A DNA stretch of 64,000 nt from Paraescarpia echinospica. Its lineage: Eukaryota; Annelida; Polychaeta; Sabellida; Siboglinidae. The position numbers and the translations under genes were made by a program. Each line of letters begins with the position of its first letter. Position 1 is the stretch's first letter. The stretch spans positions 9,281,284 to 9,345,283 of the forward strand of contig CM034536.1 of assembly GCA_020002185.1 (NCBI GenBank), given 5' to 3'. Below the pieces are notes generated by a model that made no database searches, was not told the DNA's origin, and saw only the letters and a list, made by a program, of their open reading frames with translations. This document shows positions 1 through 8,970 of the stretch, one piece after another.

Positions 1-67
1 GTTTTCTGTGCGAGTGAGTTTTATGCATGACCAGAAAGATTTTGGGTTTTCAGTCATAATTTGCGTA

Positions 68-665
68 TTATATGTTGTTGACATAATCGTGGTGTGCCGA
101 GCGGATACATTTGGTAACATAGTTGCGATATTCACGATAGGCTTTCCAATCTGATGGGGTGTTTGTTTTATGGGCTTTTGAGAACAATTTGTCACGTTTT
201 CTCATCTTTTGTTTGATTTCAGATGTTATCCAAGGCAGATTTCGTTTTCCTTTAGTGAGTTTTGATGGAACATTGTCATCCACAATTTTGTCCAGTCCAT
301 TTCTAATTCTTCCCCAGTATGTGTCAACTGAATGTTCATCAGGGTTTGAGGCTAAGAAGTTGTTGACGAAATCATGCACTTTGGATTGCAGTGTTTGGGG
401 GTCAATTCTGTCATAGATGTATATCTTTCTTTGTGGTTTCTTTTGTAACTCAGGTTTCATGTTGATATCAAACAGTACAATGCAATGGTCATAAATGCCC
501 GGAAGCACCTGTATATTGTCTATGAGATTAGGGTTTGATGTAACCAGAAGGTCCAGGATGCTATTTGAGACAGGTCTTGTGATGCTGGTAACTAGTTGTG
601 AAAGCGAGTTATCAAGTAAGAAGTCAATGAATTTTTGTGTGCATTGTTTTAGTGTTAGTATTTGT
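68..665 (-). pseudogene. Endonuclease C-terminus and linker to RT, LINE A
   Basis: After the frameshift the sequence continues as FIDFLLDNSLSQLV, ILDLLVTSNPNLI and VLPGIYDHCIVLFDIN. The last corresponds to the S-D-H motif of the endonuclease, but Ser has become Tyr (YDH); the catalytic His is kept. The following basic linker (PWITSEIKQKMRKRDKLF and KAYREYRNYVTK) is typical of the region before the reverse transcriptase. The open frame starts far upstream of the first in-frame GTG or ATG, so no start codon is meaningful. Confidence 0.8.
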
Positions 666-1217
666 TGTCAACCAGTCGGTCCAGTTCATATCTGGTAGAT
701 TTAAGTCTCCTCCAATTATTAGGTTTGGGTGCTGGCATGGGTTTATATTGATAGTCTTGGCAACTGATGAGATTAAGGCGTCTAATGACTGAGTTTTGTT
801 GCGTGGTGGTCTATAATAACTGGCCAGATACAGCGGTTTAGAGTCACTGAATTGCACGCTTGCCCAGATAATTTCACAGTTTTCGCCTAATTCAGGTTCA
901 TCAGAGGTAATGAGGGAGTCTTTGGTGGCAATAAAGACTCCTCCTCCATTTGCATTGCGATCTTTGCGGTAGACAGTGTAGTTTTCTGGGAATAGTTCAT
1001 ATGTAGCCATATCGCTATCTAATTTGGATTCAAAACCCAATATGAGTTCTGGTTGGTGTTGATCGATTGTTGCACGGAAGGCTGCTTGTTTAGTCGCGCT
1101 TTTGATACTGTTACAGTTTATGATCATTGCCCTGAGACCATGTTTTTTGTTGTTGATGGTAGGTGTGTTACGAGTACCAGACAAACTTTTGGATGTAGTT
1201 GAGTTTTTCGGGTGCAT
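624..1217 (-). pseudogene. Endonuclease domain (APE/EEP) of LINE A
   Basis: The 197-residue reading shows the exonuclease-endonuclease-phosphatase fold of LINEs: INCNSIKS near the start, ESKLDSDM (catalytic Glu region), a GGGVFIATKD strand, ASYYRPPRNK and GGDLNLPDMNW (Asp and Asn of the active site). It nicks target DNA for target-primed reverse transcription. The frame is lost after NTNTKTMHTK, and the rest of the domain continues in another frame at about 665-506. No normal start is needed, since this is an internal part of a polyprotein. Confidence 0.85.
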
Positions 1218-1272
1218 ATTATCTTCATCATATGGTTTTCATGATGCTGTAGTCAAGTTTGGTGGTGTCTGT

Positions 1273-1356
1273 GCATTTGGTATGGCATCAGAGATCACAT
1301 TTATCACACAGGAGTGCTCTGTCATCTTCCTTTACTACATCTCTGCATACTCCACA
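1273..1356 (-). pseudogene. PHD zinc finger of LINE A, broken by a stop codon
   Basis: Translation on the minus strand gives CGVCRDVVKEDDRALLCDKCDL, then a TGA stop at 1290-1288, then CHTKC. This is the first half of a C4HC3 PHD finger (Cys pairs at CGVC and CDKC, then H and C). The stop stands where PHD fingers carry the conserved aromatic, normally Trp, so a TGG to TGA change is likely. The second half of the finger and most of the linker to the endonuclease are missing. PHD fingers at this place are known from CR1-type elements. Confidence 0.75.
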
Positions 1357-1392
1357 AGGATACAAAGATTTAGTACAACTATGGAGACTAAC

Positions 1393-1440
1393 TGGTCCAG
1401 GATTTGTCTTGATTTGACCAGCGAGAAGTATGATCAATAA
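1393..1440 (-). other. Degenerate 2A-like ribosome-skipping motif in LINE A
   Basis: The minus-strand reading of these bases gives LLIILLAGQIKTNPGP. The NPGP end and the hydrophobic run before it match 2A-like peptides of LINE ORFs, which normally read D-V/I-E-x-N-P-G-P. Here the acidic pair is replaced: D is Q and E is K. Functional 2A peptides depend on those residues, so skipping is probably lost. The motif sits directly before the PHD finger in the same frame. Confidence 0.7.
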
Positions 1441-1517
1441 CAGATGATAATGGTTGGCTTTGAATTTAAGGATTTGGGGACAGAAAAAGGATTTCTGTTT
1501 AGAGATTATATCGAGAG

Positions 1518-1808
1518 CTAAACTCCACTTGCACTTTCACAGAAATTTAAGGTGTTGTTGACGTTAGTAGCATCGCTGGGCCCTTCCTCAATGTGGGAAT
1601 TACCAATCATTTGAGGCTTATGGAGAAAGGAAGCCAGAGTTGTGTTAACTTGCAGATTAGGATATTCTGATTTGGACATCCTGTCACCTGTATTGAAGAT
1701 GTAACTCTTGTTTGGGGCTGTGAGCAGGGCAAAAATCCCGAGTAGTAGTAACAGACTTGTCATGTTGAGAGTTGGGAGAATTTGATAATGTTTATGCTCG
1801 CTAAGCAA
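1518..1808 (-). pseudogene. N-terminal leader segment of LINE A ORF
   Basis: A 96-codon open stretch precedes the 2A-like motif of the LINE on the same strand. Near its start it has a hydrophobic run (TSLLLLLGIFALLTA) that resembles a signal or membrane segment. It ends at a stop about 80 bases before the 2A-like motif, whose frame begins after another stop (near 1537), so a frameshift probably separates the two. I do not recognise a domain. Known 2A-bearing LINE proteins can have a short leader before 2A, which fits this position, but the assignment rests on order and strand only. Confidence 0.4.
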
Positions 1809-2052
1809 ATTTAGCGTTCTAACTGTAGATTTTTAATAGGTATCAATTTTAGTGCTGCAATTTAATGCACTTACAAAATATTTGCTTGTAAAAACTTGCC
1901 TTTATAAGAGTTAAAGACACAGTAAATATAAACTATAAAATATAAACTATGAATTATAAAGAAAATAATGTGCACGTGCATGGTTTGAGGGCTTGTACAA
2001 ACAGTCAGATAATAATGTTATTTTCGGCTCTGGGCCGACTTAGAACCTCTGG

Positions 2053-2159
2053 TGTAAGATACAACAAACATCATGTGATCGTAACAGGAAGTTCTGTATT
2101 TCGTAAAGGTGTCACACGACAAGATTAGGTCAACAATATTATAGTCGAATAATATGACA
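2053..2159 (-). repeat. 3' LTR of Gypsy-1
   Basis: Begins TGTAAG and ends ATGACA on the plus strand, 107 bp, matching the copy at 4317-4423 except for two substitutions. TCTGG lies just outside. Confidence 0.92.
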
Positions 2160-2171
2160 TCTCCCCCCAAA
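2160..2171 (-). other. Polypurine tract of Gypsy-1
   Basis: The minus strand reads TTTGGGGGGAGA directly before the TGTCAT start of the 3' LTR. This is the expected plus-strand primer for an LTR retrotransposon. Confidence 0.8.
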
Positions 2172-2373
2172 GATATCAACACATCTAGGATAGAGTTCCA
2201 TAATAATCGTGAAGTCGAATCGCATGACGTATGACAAACTATTATAAAACACATGTAAACTACAAAATCAATACGAGGGTAGCTAGACAGCTTTCCCTGT
2301 AAGCGACAACAGATCATCGGCATTATTCTGGCCTACTGTGCACTTCAATTTTGACATGAATGGGCAAACTAAA

Positions 2374-4089
2374 CTAAACGTCCATTCTGTCGGGCTTTCG
2401 CACTGCGCGCCCCGATCTCGTCACGTATCCAGGGCGACGCGGCGAACTAGGCACGTCTTCAGTTGCATCTTGAGGATGCTCATCGCCCGGAATAGTCGGC
2501 GTCGTCTCGACGTCATCAGGCTCGTCTCGGTGGTCGTCTGTCGTCTCGGAAGTGCGTGGCGGTTCAGGTGGCACTTTGAGGAGGTGCCTCCTGTTCCGTC
2601 GGTACACGCCCCCGTCGCTTGTCTCGACGACGAAGGAACGCGGAGCATCGGCACGTGCGAGTACTGTGCCGTTTGCTGACCATCTGCGTTCGTCGTCTCG
2701 TTTGAGGCGGACGGCGTCGCCCGGCTGAAGAGGTGGTAGCTGCTTCGCGCCGTGGTGACGGTCGTAGTGGTGTCCGTACACCCGCTTCGTCGCCTCGTCG
2801 TTGTTGAAGGCGGACTCGTAGTCCGGCCAGTTCGGTTGTAGTAACTCGGGCAGTATCGGTACGGTCGTTTTCATACGCCTGCCCATCATGAGTTCTGCAG
2901 GGCTGTACCCTGTTGCGGCAATAGGTGTCGCGCGGTACACCATCGACGCCTTCGTCGGATCGTCCTGCACGAGCTGTTTCTTCGCGACCTGTACAGCCCT
3001 CTCCGCTTCCCCGTTCGACTGAGCGAAGTAGGGACTGCTGGTCACGTGGTTGATGAGCGCATCATTCGTAAACGCTGCGAACTCGCGGGACTTGAACTGC
3101 GGTCCGTTGTCTGTAAATAGGATATCTGGATGGCCCCATCGTGCATTCACATCTTTTATCTTCGCAATCACGGCTGATGAAGATGTGTTGCTAAGATGTG
3201 CGACTTCGGTGTATCGACTGTAATAGTCGATCATGACGATGTAGGTTTTACCCCGGAAGTCGAACAAGTCTGCACCGACTTTCTGCCATGGACGGTCGGG
3301 CATCGGGGTGCTCTTGAGAGGCTCTCTCGACTGTGAGGATCTCTTCGTTTGACAGACAGCACAACGCGCTACCAGGCTCTCAATCGACTTCGACAAGCCC
3401 GGCCACCAAACTGTCTCGTTAGCTCGCGCGCGACACTTCGTGATCCCTTGGTGACCACTGTGGATCTTCTCGAGGATCTCGCTGCGCAACGACTGCGGGA
3501 CGACGATCCTGCGAGCACGCACGAGGATTCCCTTCACGACACTCAACTCTGACCGAACGTGGTACAGATCGCGCAAGCATTCGTCTGCCTGCGAGATGTG
3601 TCGTGGCCAACCCCCAGACGTGTACGCGATGACTCTCTGAAATGCGTCGTCGCTTTCCGTGGCGTCGCGAATGCGTCGTAGCATTGAGTCAAGCACGGGC
3701 ACTGTCGATAGCATACCCTCGACGTACGACTGCACGGCATCCACAGAGTCCGGTCGCTGGTCGATAGACTCTCCTTCATGTTGTGTTCGAGTGTTGAGTT
3801 TATAGCGTTCGAAAGTCACATTTGTCTTAGGAATGCAATAACTTTCGAATTTCTCCTTCTTCAACGGGTCGAGCTTATCCGCCTCTTCTTCGGTGAACTG
3901 GAAGGTGTTGTAGATCTCCAGTCCGTCTTCCCCGATCACATGAAGAAAGATTGCACACTTCACTGGGTCGTCTTTGACATCAACCCCGGACGATCTTGCA
4001 TAAAGCGTCCATCGCTGGATCCATCTTTTCCACGTTTCTGATACGTTGCCGGAAAAGGACATCGGCCCAGGGGGCGAAAGAGTCTCCAT
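2374..4089 (-). CDS. Gag N-terminus fused in frame to integrase (Gypsy-1)
   Basis: A single 571-residue ORF. Residues 1 to about 105 are gag/capsid-like (WKRWIQRWTLYARSSG, VKCAIFLHVIGEDGLEIYN, ending HEGESID). There the normal gag reading breaks off and continues with sequence leading to integrase: zinc-binding H-H-C-C (HSGHQG to CAVCQ), then the DDE core with Asp in GADLFDF, Asp in FTDNGPQF and Glu in NGEAER, followed by the C-terminal GPY/F-like DNA-binding part (RWSANGTVLARADAPRSF). Nucleocapsid, protease, RT and RNase H are absent. The frame is open throughout, unlike nearly every other element in the window. It could be a by-product of deletion, a parasite of full elements, or a co-opted integrase; flanking LTRs favour the first two. 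Confidence 0.88.
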   Translation of the reverse strand: METLSPPGPMSFSGNVSETWKRWIQRWTLYARSSGVDVKDDPVKCAIFLHVIGEDGLEIYNTFQFTEEEADKLDPLKKEKFESYCIPKTNVTFERYKLNTRTQHEGESIDQRPDSVDAVQSYVEGMLSTVPVLDSMLRRIRDATESDDAFQRVIAYTSGGWPRHISQADECLRDLYHVRSELSVVKGILVRARRIVVPQSLRSEILEKIHSGHQGITKCRARANETVWWPGLSKSIESLVARCAVCQTKRSSQSREPLKSTPMPDRPWQKVGADLFDFRGKTYIVMIDYYSRYTEVAHLSNTSSSAVIAKIKDVNARWGHPDILFTDNGPQFKSREFAAFTNDALINHVTSSPYFAQSNGEAERAVQVAKKQLVQDDPTKASMVYRATPIAATGYSPAELMMGRRMKTTVPILPELLQPNWPDYESAFNNDEATKRVYGHHYDRHHGAKQLPPLQPGDAVRLKRDDERRWSANGTVLARADAPRSFVVETSDGGVYRRNRRHLLKVPPEPPRTSETTDDHRDEPDDVETTPTIPGDEHPQDATEDVPSSPRRPGYVTRSGRAVRKPDRMDV

Positions 4090-4301
4090 TATGTGTGCCT
4101 ATCTTCTTCGCCTTACGATCGCCGTTGCTAAGGTATACGTCAAAGCCACCTATTATCGCTCACGCGGAGAATCGTGTCTGAGTGCCCCGATATACGCATT
4201 TTGTTTGAAATCGCGTAAAGGGGACTTGCATAAACGTTCATGGTTTAATGTTCATCACAATTCATTCATGATCTACCGGTTTATGCGCGTGAATTCATCA
4301 A

Positions 4302-4316
4302 GATACGCTGCCACCA
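4302..4316 (-). other. Primer-binding site of Gypsy-1
   Basis: Immediately inside the 5' LTR the minus strand reads TGGTGGCAGCGTATC. The first 11 bases match the complement of the 3' end of a tRNA-Leu (AAG type) as I recall it, including CCA. Confidence 0.65.
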
Positions 4317-4423
4317 TGTAAGATACAACAAACAGCATGTGATCGTAACAGGAAGTTTTGTATTTCGTAAAGGTGTCACACGACAAGATTAGGTCAACAA
4401 TATTATAGTCGAATAATATGACA
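4317..4423 (-). repeat. 5' LTR of Gypsy-1
   Basis: 107 bp, TGTAAG to ATGACA on the plus strand; TCTGG target duplication follows at 4424-4428. Confidence 0.92.
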
Positions 4424-4428
4424 TCTGG

Positions 4429-4885
4429 GTATTTGAAAAACATAGGGATGTCAATGTCCTGACAATGACACACCCAAAGATTGGCCTGTTAGTTCAGAGG
4501 GTGGAAGATAGATGGGTAGGATGCTAAACAAAATGGTGTTTTAATCTAAAACTGTGTATATATGTTTTAAGCTAAGTTGTATATAATTAAAGCTAGTTTA
4601 ATGTAATCAATATCTGTTTAGTTCATATTATATTAAATTTTGAAGAAATGCGCTGTTATTTGAGTTGTGTTTGGGGGGATTTGAGTTACGTGCGCTTTTA
4701 GTGCTTATTGTTTACATCTGCGCCATCTTGATCTATGTTCGGAACCGGTTGCCAAGCAAGCTAATTTGGTAAAACTTAGTTATGGGGAGTTTCATTCGAA
4801 GTGTTATTACAAGATTATATTCTAATAGTGATATTATTGAACATCTGTAAGTTTAAATTTGTAAAAGCTTTTAAAATTTGTGATG
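4429..4885. other. AT-rich spacer, no gene seen
   Basis: Short open frames only, none resembling a known protein. Strong AT bias and homopolymer runs. Confidence 0.5.
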
Positions 4886-6261
4886 TTAACGATAAACACC
4901 AAAACCAGAAAAAGATACAACTGCACCTGTTTGCATGCGCACGAACGTTTTTGTAGACCACAAATAGTTCTTCACATGATTGAGACCACAAAATAAACAT
5001 TCACTGGATGCTTTGGTTGCTGGCATCACAATAGGCATATGAGACATCGCTGGCCAGGTGATAATGATCACAAGTAAGACAGCAGTTCACTCAGTGGTAT
5101 ACAAGGATCATCTGATGTAAAGTTTGAGCTGAATGTTGTTAGGTGGCTGCACAAGATGGACAATGACATGGTCTGGAGGGTAACACTGAGACTATAAACA
5201 TTCTGCAGCAAGCATTGGCCAAGCAGCAGTCCAAAAAAGAAGTCAAACTGTGTCATAAGGATCTGTACACCCCGAATACCTGCCTTCATCTCTGTGTCGC
5301 TACAATTATCAAGAGACCAAGTCCAGAGTTCTTGCAAGGTCTCATATCGGACAGTCCACGTGGTTGGACATAGCAGTCTGATGCTTGAGAACTTCTTATC
5401 AATTCTTTTTGTATTTTCTCCACTTTGGTATCTCACTTTGGAGATTTTTTTATCAGTTTAGTAATTTCATATGTTGTATCGAGAGCATCTTTCATAACCT
5501 TGCATTGCTTTATGCTGTCTGCACAAGCTAGGTTTAACGCATGGCCATAGTGTGTGCAGAGCGAGGGGTTCTTCACTGTAGGATTTCTACTACACCATTT
5601 TGTGATCCTGACATTGTGCTACACCCATCATAACACTGTCCTCTACATTTGTCAACAGAAACATTCATACGCTATAGTGTATCCTTTAACGCGGACCCAA
5701 TTGTTGCAGCGTTGATGCAGTCGATCTGCTGGAAACCATTGAAGTCTTCATGGGGTCGACCCACCAAATGCATACAACAACTTGCTCCCTGTTGGACGCA
5801 TATGTTGTCTCATCTGCCATTATGCTAAAAAAATTACTTTGATGCACACAGGTTGCAATTTCTCTGAGGACCTGCAGCCCCATCACTTTCAGTAGCTCAT
5901 TCTGTATATCCGCAGAGGTATTTATTTGTCTTTCGAGACATCCATCTCTCAGCATCTTCTGTATTTTCTCTGAGATTAAAGAACTGTGTGAAATTTGAAT
6001 TTGTTTCATCAACATTTCCTCGCAAAGCTAGACCTTGTCTGGCAAGAAAAATTTTGAGTAAATTCTTGCGATTTTCCACCTTGCCTTCCTCATGACTTTC
6101 AGACAGTTGTCACCAACATCTCGGTTGGTGACAGGCAGTATAATTAGATGCTCAACTGCTTCCCAATGACAGTCAGAAGTTTCCCGCTTACCGAATCCAG
6201 CTGTTTTAGTGGTTGCATCTTTCCAGTTATTGTAACCTTTTCTTATCAAACATGAATCCAT
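4886..6261 (-). pseudogene. hAT-type (DUF4371/ZMYM-like) transposase body, decayed
   Basis: Overlapping minus-strand frames give, in order, FIRKGYNNWKDA-like text (6261-6200), the DUF4371 core with SADIQNELLKVMGLQVL and FFSIMADETTYASNREQ (5930-5790), a central part with LCPTTWTVRYETLQELW and GVQILMTQFDFFFG (5436-5180), and the hAT C-terminal dimerisation stretch MPATKASSECLFCGLNHVK (about 5040-4975). The catalytic motif usually DETTDAS reads DETTY, and the dimerisation motif usually SERSFS is changed. At least five frame changes make this a pseudogene. It belongs to the same unit as the repeat-bearing ORF upstream (6227-8131). The terminal repeats were not found. Confidence 0.8.
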
Positions 6262-8131
6262 TTTGGTTGATGACTATTGCTTCGATTGAAATGCCCTTGT
6301 GCACGTATGGCACAACACTCTGCCATCTTCTTCTATATAATGTATACATGGCCATGTTCTGAACCATGATGATTCGAATGCTCGGTGCAAAGGCTTCTTC
6401 TTCCCAAACTCCTGCTTGGGGAACTTGAAGAACATAGCTGGTGGATGTCTCAGGGACGGTAACTGGCGCAGGCTGATGGGGCACATCAGTGACACACCCT
6501 TCTGTAGGCCGGTGTGTCTCAGGACGAGAGACACTAACTGGCGTAGGCTGATGGGGCACATCAGTGACACAACCTTCTGTAGGCTGGTGCGTCTCAGGAC
6601 GAGATACACTAACTGGCGTAGGCTGATGGGGCACATCAGTGACACAACCTTCTGTAGGCTGGTGTGTCTCAGGACGAGAGACACTAACTGGCGTAGGCTG
6701 ATGGGGCACATCAGTGACACAACCTTCTGTAGGCTGGTGTGTCTCAGGACGAGAGACACTAACTGGCGTAGGCTGATGGGGCACATCAGTGACACAACCT
6801 TCTGTAGGCTGGTGTGTCTCAGGACGAGAGACACTAACTGGCATAGGCTGATGGGGCGCATCAGTGACACAACCTTCTGTAGGCTGGTGTGTCTCAGGAC
6901 GAGAGACACTAACTGGCGTAGGCTGATGGGGCGCATCAGTGACACAACCTTCTGTAGGCTGGTGTGTCTCAGGAGGAGAGACACTAACTGGCGTAGGCTG
7001 ATGGGGCGCATCAGTGACACAACCTTCTGTAGGCTGGTGTGTATCAGGACGAGAGACACTAACTGGCATAGGCTGATGGGGCGCATTAGTGACACAACCT
7101 TCTGTAGGCTGGTGTGTCTCGGGAGGAGAGACACTAACTGGCGTAGGCTGATGGGGCGCATCAGTGACACAACCTTCTGTAGGCTGGTGTGTCTCAGGAC
7201 GAGAGACACTAACTGGCGCAGGCTGATGGGGCGCATCAGTGACACAACCTTCTGTAGGCTGGTGCGTCTCAGGACGAGAGACACTAACTGGCGTAGGCTG
7301 ATGGGGCACATCAGTGACACAACCTTCTGTAGGCTGGTGTGTCTCAGGACGAGAGACACTAACTGGCGTAGGCTGATGGGGCACATCAGTGACACAACCT
7401 TCTGTAGGCTGGTGTGTCTCAGGACGAGAGACACTAACTGGCGTAGGCTGATGGGGCACATCAGTGACACAACCTTCTGTAGGCTGGTGTGTCTCAGGAC
7501 GAGAGACACTAACTGGCATAGGCTGATGGGGCGCATCAGTGACACAACCTTCTGTAGGCTGGTGTGTCTCAGGACGAGAGACACTAACTGGCGTAGGCTG
7601 ATGGGGCGCATCAGTGACACAACCTTCTGTAGGCTGGTGTGTCTCAGGAGGAGAGACACTAACTGGCGTAGGCTGATGGGGCGCATCAGTGACACAACCT
7701 TCTGTAGGCTGGTGTGTATCAGGACGAGAGACACTAACTGGCATAGGCTGATGGGGCGCATTAGTGACACAACCTTCTGTAGGCTGGTGTGTCTCGGGAG
7801 GAGAGACACTAACTGGCGTAGGCTGATGGGGCGCATCAGTGACACAACCTTCTGTAGGCTGGTGTGTCTCAGGACGAGAGACACTAACTGGCGCAGGCTG
7901 ATGGGGCGCATCAGTGACACAACCTTCTGTAGGCTGGTGTTGTGTCTCGGGGACACTGACTGGCATAGGCTGCTGTGGTGCACCAGGGACACATGAACTT
8001 ACTGTGGATGAACTAGACGTAGAGCTCGGGGAAGGATCTTTAGATCTGCTATTATTGTCTCTTATAAAAGTGGTTTTGGAGTTTGGTTTTTGTTTCTTAA
8101 AATAACGTTCAATTTTTTGTTGCTGCATCAT
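6227..8131 (-). CDS. N-terminal ORF of the hAT gene with 25-residue repeat array
   Basis: A 634-codon ORF starts MMQQQKIERYFKKQKPNS, a usual start of TTF-zinc-finger hAT-like proteins, followed by a Ser-rich stretch and then about 20 copies of a 25-residue Pro-rich unit (for example VTDAPHQPTPVSVSRPETHQ plus PTEGC). After the array the true frame shifts: the TTF-type finger (FPKQEFGKKKPLHRAFESSW, then IEEDGRVLCHTCTRAF) is read in the neighbouring frame at about 6420-6275. The repeat unit is a multiple of three, so all frames across the array stay open; the minus frame starting at MMQQQ is preferred because it connects with the recognisable ends. The repeats are probably a disordered linker. 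Confidence 0.7.
   Translation of the reverse strand: MMQQQKIERYFKKQKPNSKTTFIRDNNSRSKDPSPSSTSSSSTVSSCVPGAPQQPMPVSVPETQHQPTEGCVTDAPHQPAPVSVSRPETHQPTEGCVTDAPHQPTPVSVSPPETHQPTEGCVTNAPHQPMPVSVSRPDTHQPTEGCVTDAPHQPTPVSVSPPETHQPTEGCVTDAPHQPTPVSVSRPETHQPTEGCVTDAPHQPMPVSVSRPETHQPTEGCVTDVPHQPTPVSVSRPETHQPTEGCVTDVPHQPTPVSVSRPETHQPTEGCVTDVPHQPTPVSVSRPETHQPTEGCVTDAPHQPAPVSVSRPETHQPTEGCVTDAPHQPTPVSVSPPETHQPTEGCVTNAPHQPMPVSVSRPDTHQPTEGCVTDAPHQPTPVSVSPPETHQPTEGCVTDAPHQPTPVSVSRPETHQPTEGCVTDAPHQPMPVSVSRPETHQPTEGCVTDVPHQPTPVSVSRPETHQPTEGCVTDVPHQPTPVSVSRPETHQPTEGCVTDVPHQPTPVSVSRPETHQPTEGCVTDVPHQPTPVSVSRPETHRPTEGCVTDVPHQPAPVTVPETSTSYVLQVPQAGVWEEEAFAPSIRIIMVQNMAMYTLYRRRWQSVVPYVHKGISIEAIVINQNGFMFDKKRLQ
6275..6420 (-). 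pseudogene. TTF-type zinc finger of the hAT gene, out of frame with the array
   Basis: Read in the frame of the 572-codon ORF, this part gives FPKQEFGKKKPLHRAFESSW and WFRTWPCIHYIEEDGRVLCH followed by TCTRAF and a stop. This is the zinc finger that precedes DUF4371 in ZMYM1-like and related hAT proteins. A single frameshift near 6425 separates it from the repeat ORF. Confidence 0.75.
6430..7945 (-). repeat. 75-bp coding minisatellite with 9-unit higher-order structure
   Basis: About 20 tandem units of 75 bp, highly similar, each holding the motif GTAGGCTGATGGGG on the plus strand. Variant order in protein terms (APV/R, TPV/P, N-MPV/RPD, TPV/P, TPV/R, MPV/R, then three D-V units) occurs twice in a row, so the array grew by duplication of a block of nine units (675 bp). 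Confidence 0.95.
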
Positions 8132-8970
8132 TAGCCTTTTGGGAGCTTTCTACTTTATCTGGGCAGTCTTTTTAAACAAAGTGTTCTCATTTGACTTATC
8201 ATGGAGCTCATTTGGCTTATGCAAGACAACAAAGTGATTTCATTCAAACACGGAACCCAGTTTCCATCTCTGGACCAGAGTATATCCACTGTCCTTGATG
8301 ATGATGCTTGATGAGCTGCTTGCCTAGGATCAGTTAGTTCATGGTAAAGCTGTCGCATCACCATATCAACATCAGGATGTACACTTGTAACTCGTGTCCC
8401 AATTACAGACACAAGGACAAACATGGCCATCAATGATCCATGCTTTTTGTCTTTGGAAACCAGTTTTGCTCCCTGCAAAATAGTGCCTTTCTAGTCCCCT
8501 GTGTTATTGAAGTATCCTACAACCACAGGTGATAGAACAGAGAAAAACAGTGTATCGTAACCAAAGGAACATGCCCAAGGTTTATCAGTCTTTTGAAGGC
8601 ATGGATGGTATGCATAATATTCTGAGTAAAGCTGTAATTCTGTGGATGTGAGCATCCTCAAGGTTCCCGCAAGTGACTCCGTCCCCTGTGGAACACAACG
8701 TATAATTATTTATAATATGGTTTTATCCATTTTCTCATTGGGAGGGTAATATTGCTGACAAACAATTATAATTTTAACTAAACACAGCTGCATAGTCACT
8801 AAGTGGTTCATCAAATATCTAGCAGACTCCAGCAGTATGTTGCATTCTCTTTCAATATGTTGAGATCATGTTAGAAATTATCAATAAGGCAAAGAATTAC
8901 TATGTTTCTGGTTACAATCGTGTACACCAAGTAACATAGTGACCAGAAAATCACAACTAATTGTTCATGT
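7481..8970. repeat. Tandem duplication, copy A (1,490 bp)
   Basis: This segment, from within the minisatellite through the hAT 5' region, recurs at 8971-10460 at a constant offset of 1,490 bases. I see one clear substitution (CAGGAC versus CAAGAC near the start). It contains a 107-codon ORF and the 5' end of the hAT ORF. Confidence 0.92.
8155..8478 (-). CDS. Unrecognised ORF upstream of hAT gene, copy A
   Basis: A 107-codon frame with text such as DPRQAAHQASSSRTVDILWS. I do not recognise a family. It is repeated without change at 9645-9968 as part of the tandem duplication, so its openness there is not independent evidence. The sequence before it (8700-8480) also has a long readable frame (LTSTELQLYSEYYAYHPC), ended by a TAG, suggesting a decayed longer coding region of unknown nature. 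Confidence 0.3.
   Translation of the reverse strand: MQGAKLVSKDKKHGSLMAMFVLVSVIGTRVTSVHPDVDMVMRQLYHELTDPRQAAHQASSSRTVDILWSRDGNWVPCLNEITLLSCISQMSSMISQMRTLCLKRLPR

Larger units (their letters stand above)
1..1808 (-). mobile_element. LINE A: 5' part of a CR1-like non-LTR retrotransposon, runs off window
   Basis: On the minus strand the pieces come in the order expected for the 5' half of an APE-type LINE: an N-terminal segment (about 1808-1518), a 2A-like motif (1440-1393), a PHD zinc finger (1356-1273), an endonuclease (1217-624) and the endonuclease-to-RT linker (about 665-68). The reverse transcriptase itself would lie left of position 1 and is not in the window. Several frame changes and at least two in-frame stops show that the copy is dead. 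No target duplication can be assigned because only one end is inside. CR1 or L2-related families of invertebrates carry this domain set; the clade assignment is inference. Confidence 0.8.
2048..4428 (-). mobile_element. Gypsy-1: complete short LTR element with Gag-integrase fusion
   Basis: The element is bounded by two 107-bp LTRs (2053-2159 and 4317-4423) and a 5-bp target duplication TCTGG (2048-2052 and 4424-4428). The LTRs differ at two visible positions. Transcription runs right to left: primer site beside the right LTR, polypurine tract beside the left LTR. The inside, about 2.16 kb, is too short for a full gag-pol and carries one 571-codon ORF. It looks like an internally deleted Ty3/Gypsy element that kept both ends and may have moved with enzymes supplied by a full-length relative. 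Whether other copies share the same deletion is not visible here. Confidence 0.9.

Noticed and set aside
6430..7945. CRISPR array
   Set aside because: Units are 75 bp with no unique spacers, they are translated, and the window is eukaryotic.
6416..7996. Plus-strand ORF of 526 codons and a second minus-strand ORF of 572 codons over the 75-bp array
   Set aside because: They are open only because the unit length is a multiple of three. The minus frame beginning MMQQQKIERYFKK connects to a known N-terminus; only the last 50 codons of the 572-codon frame are meaningful (zinc finger).
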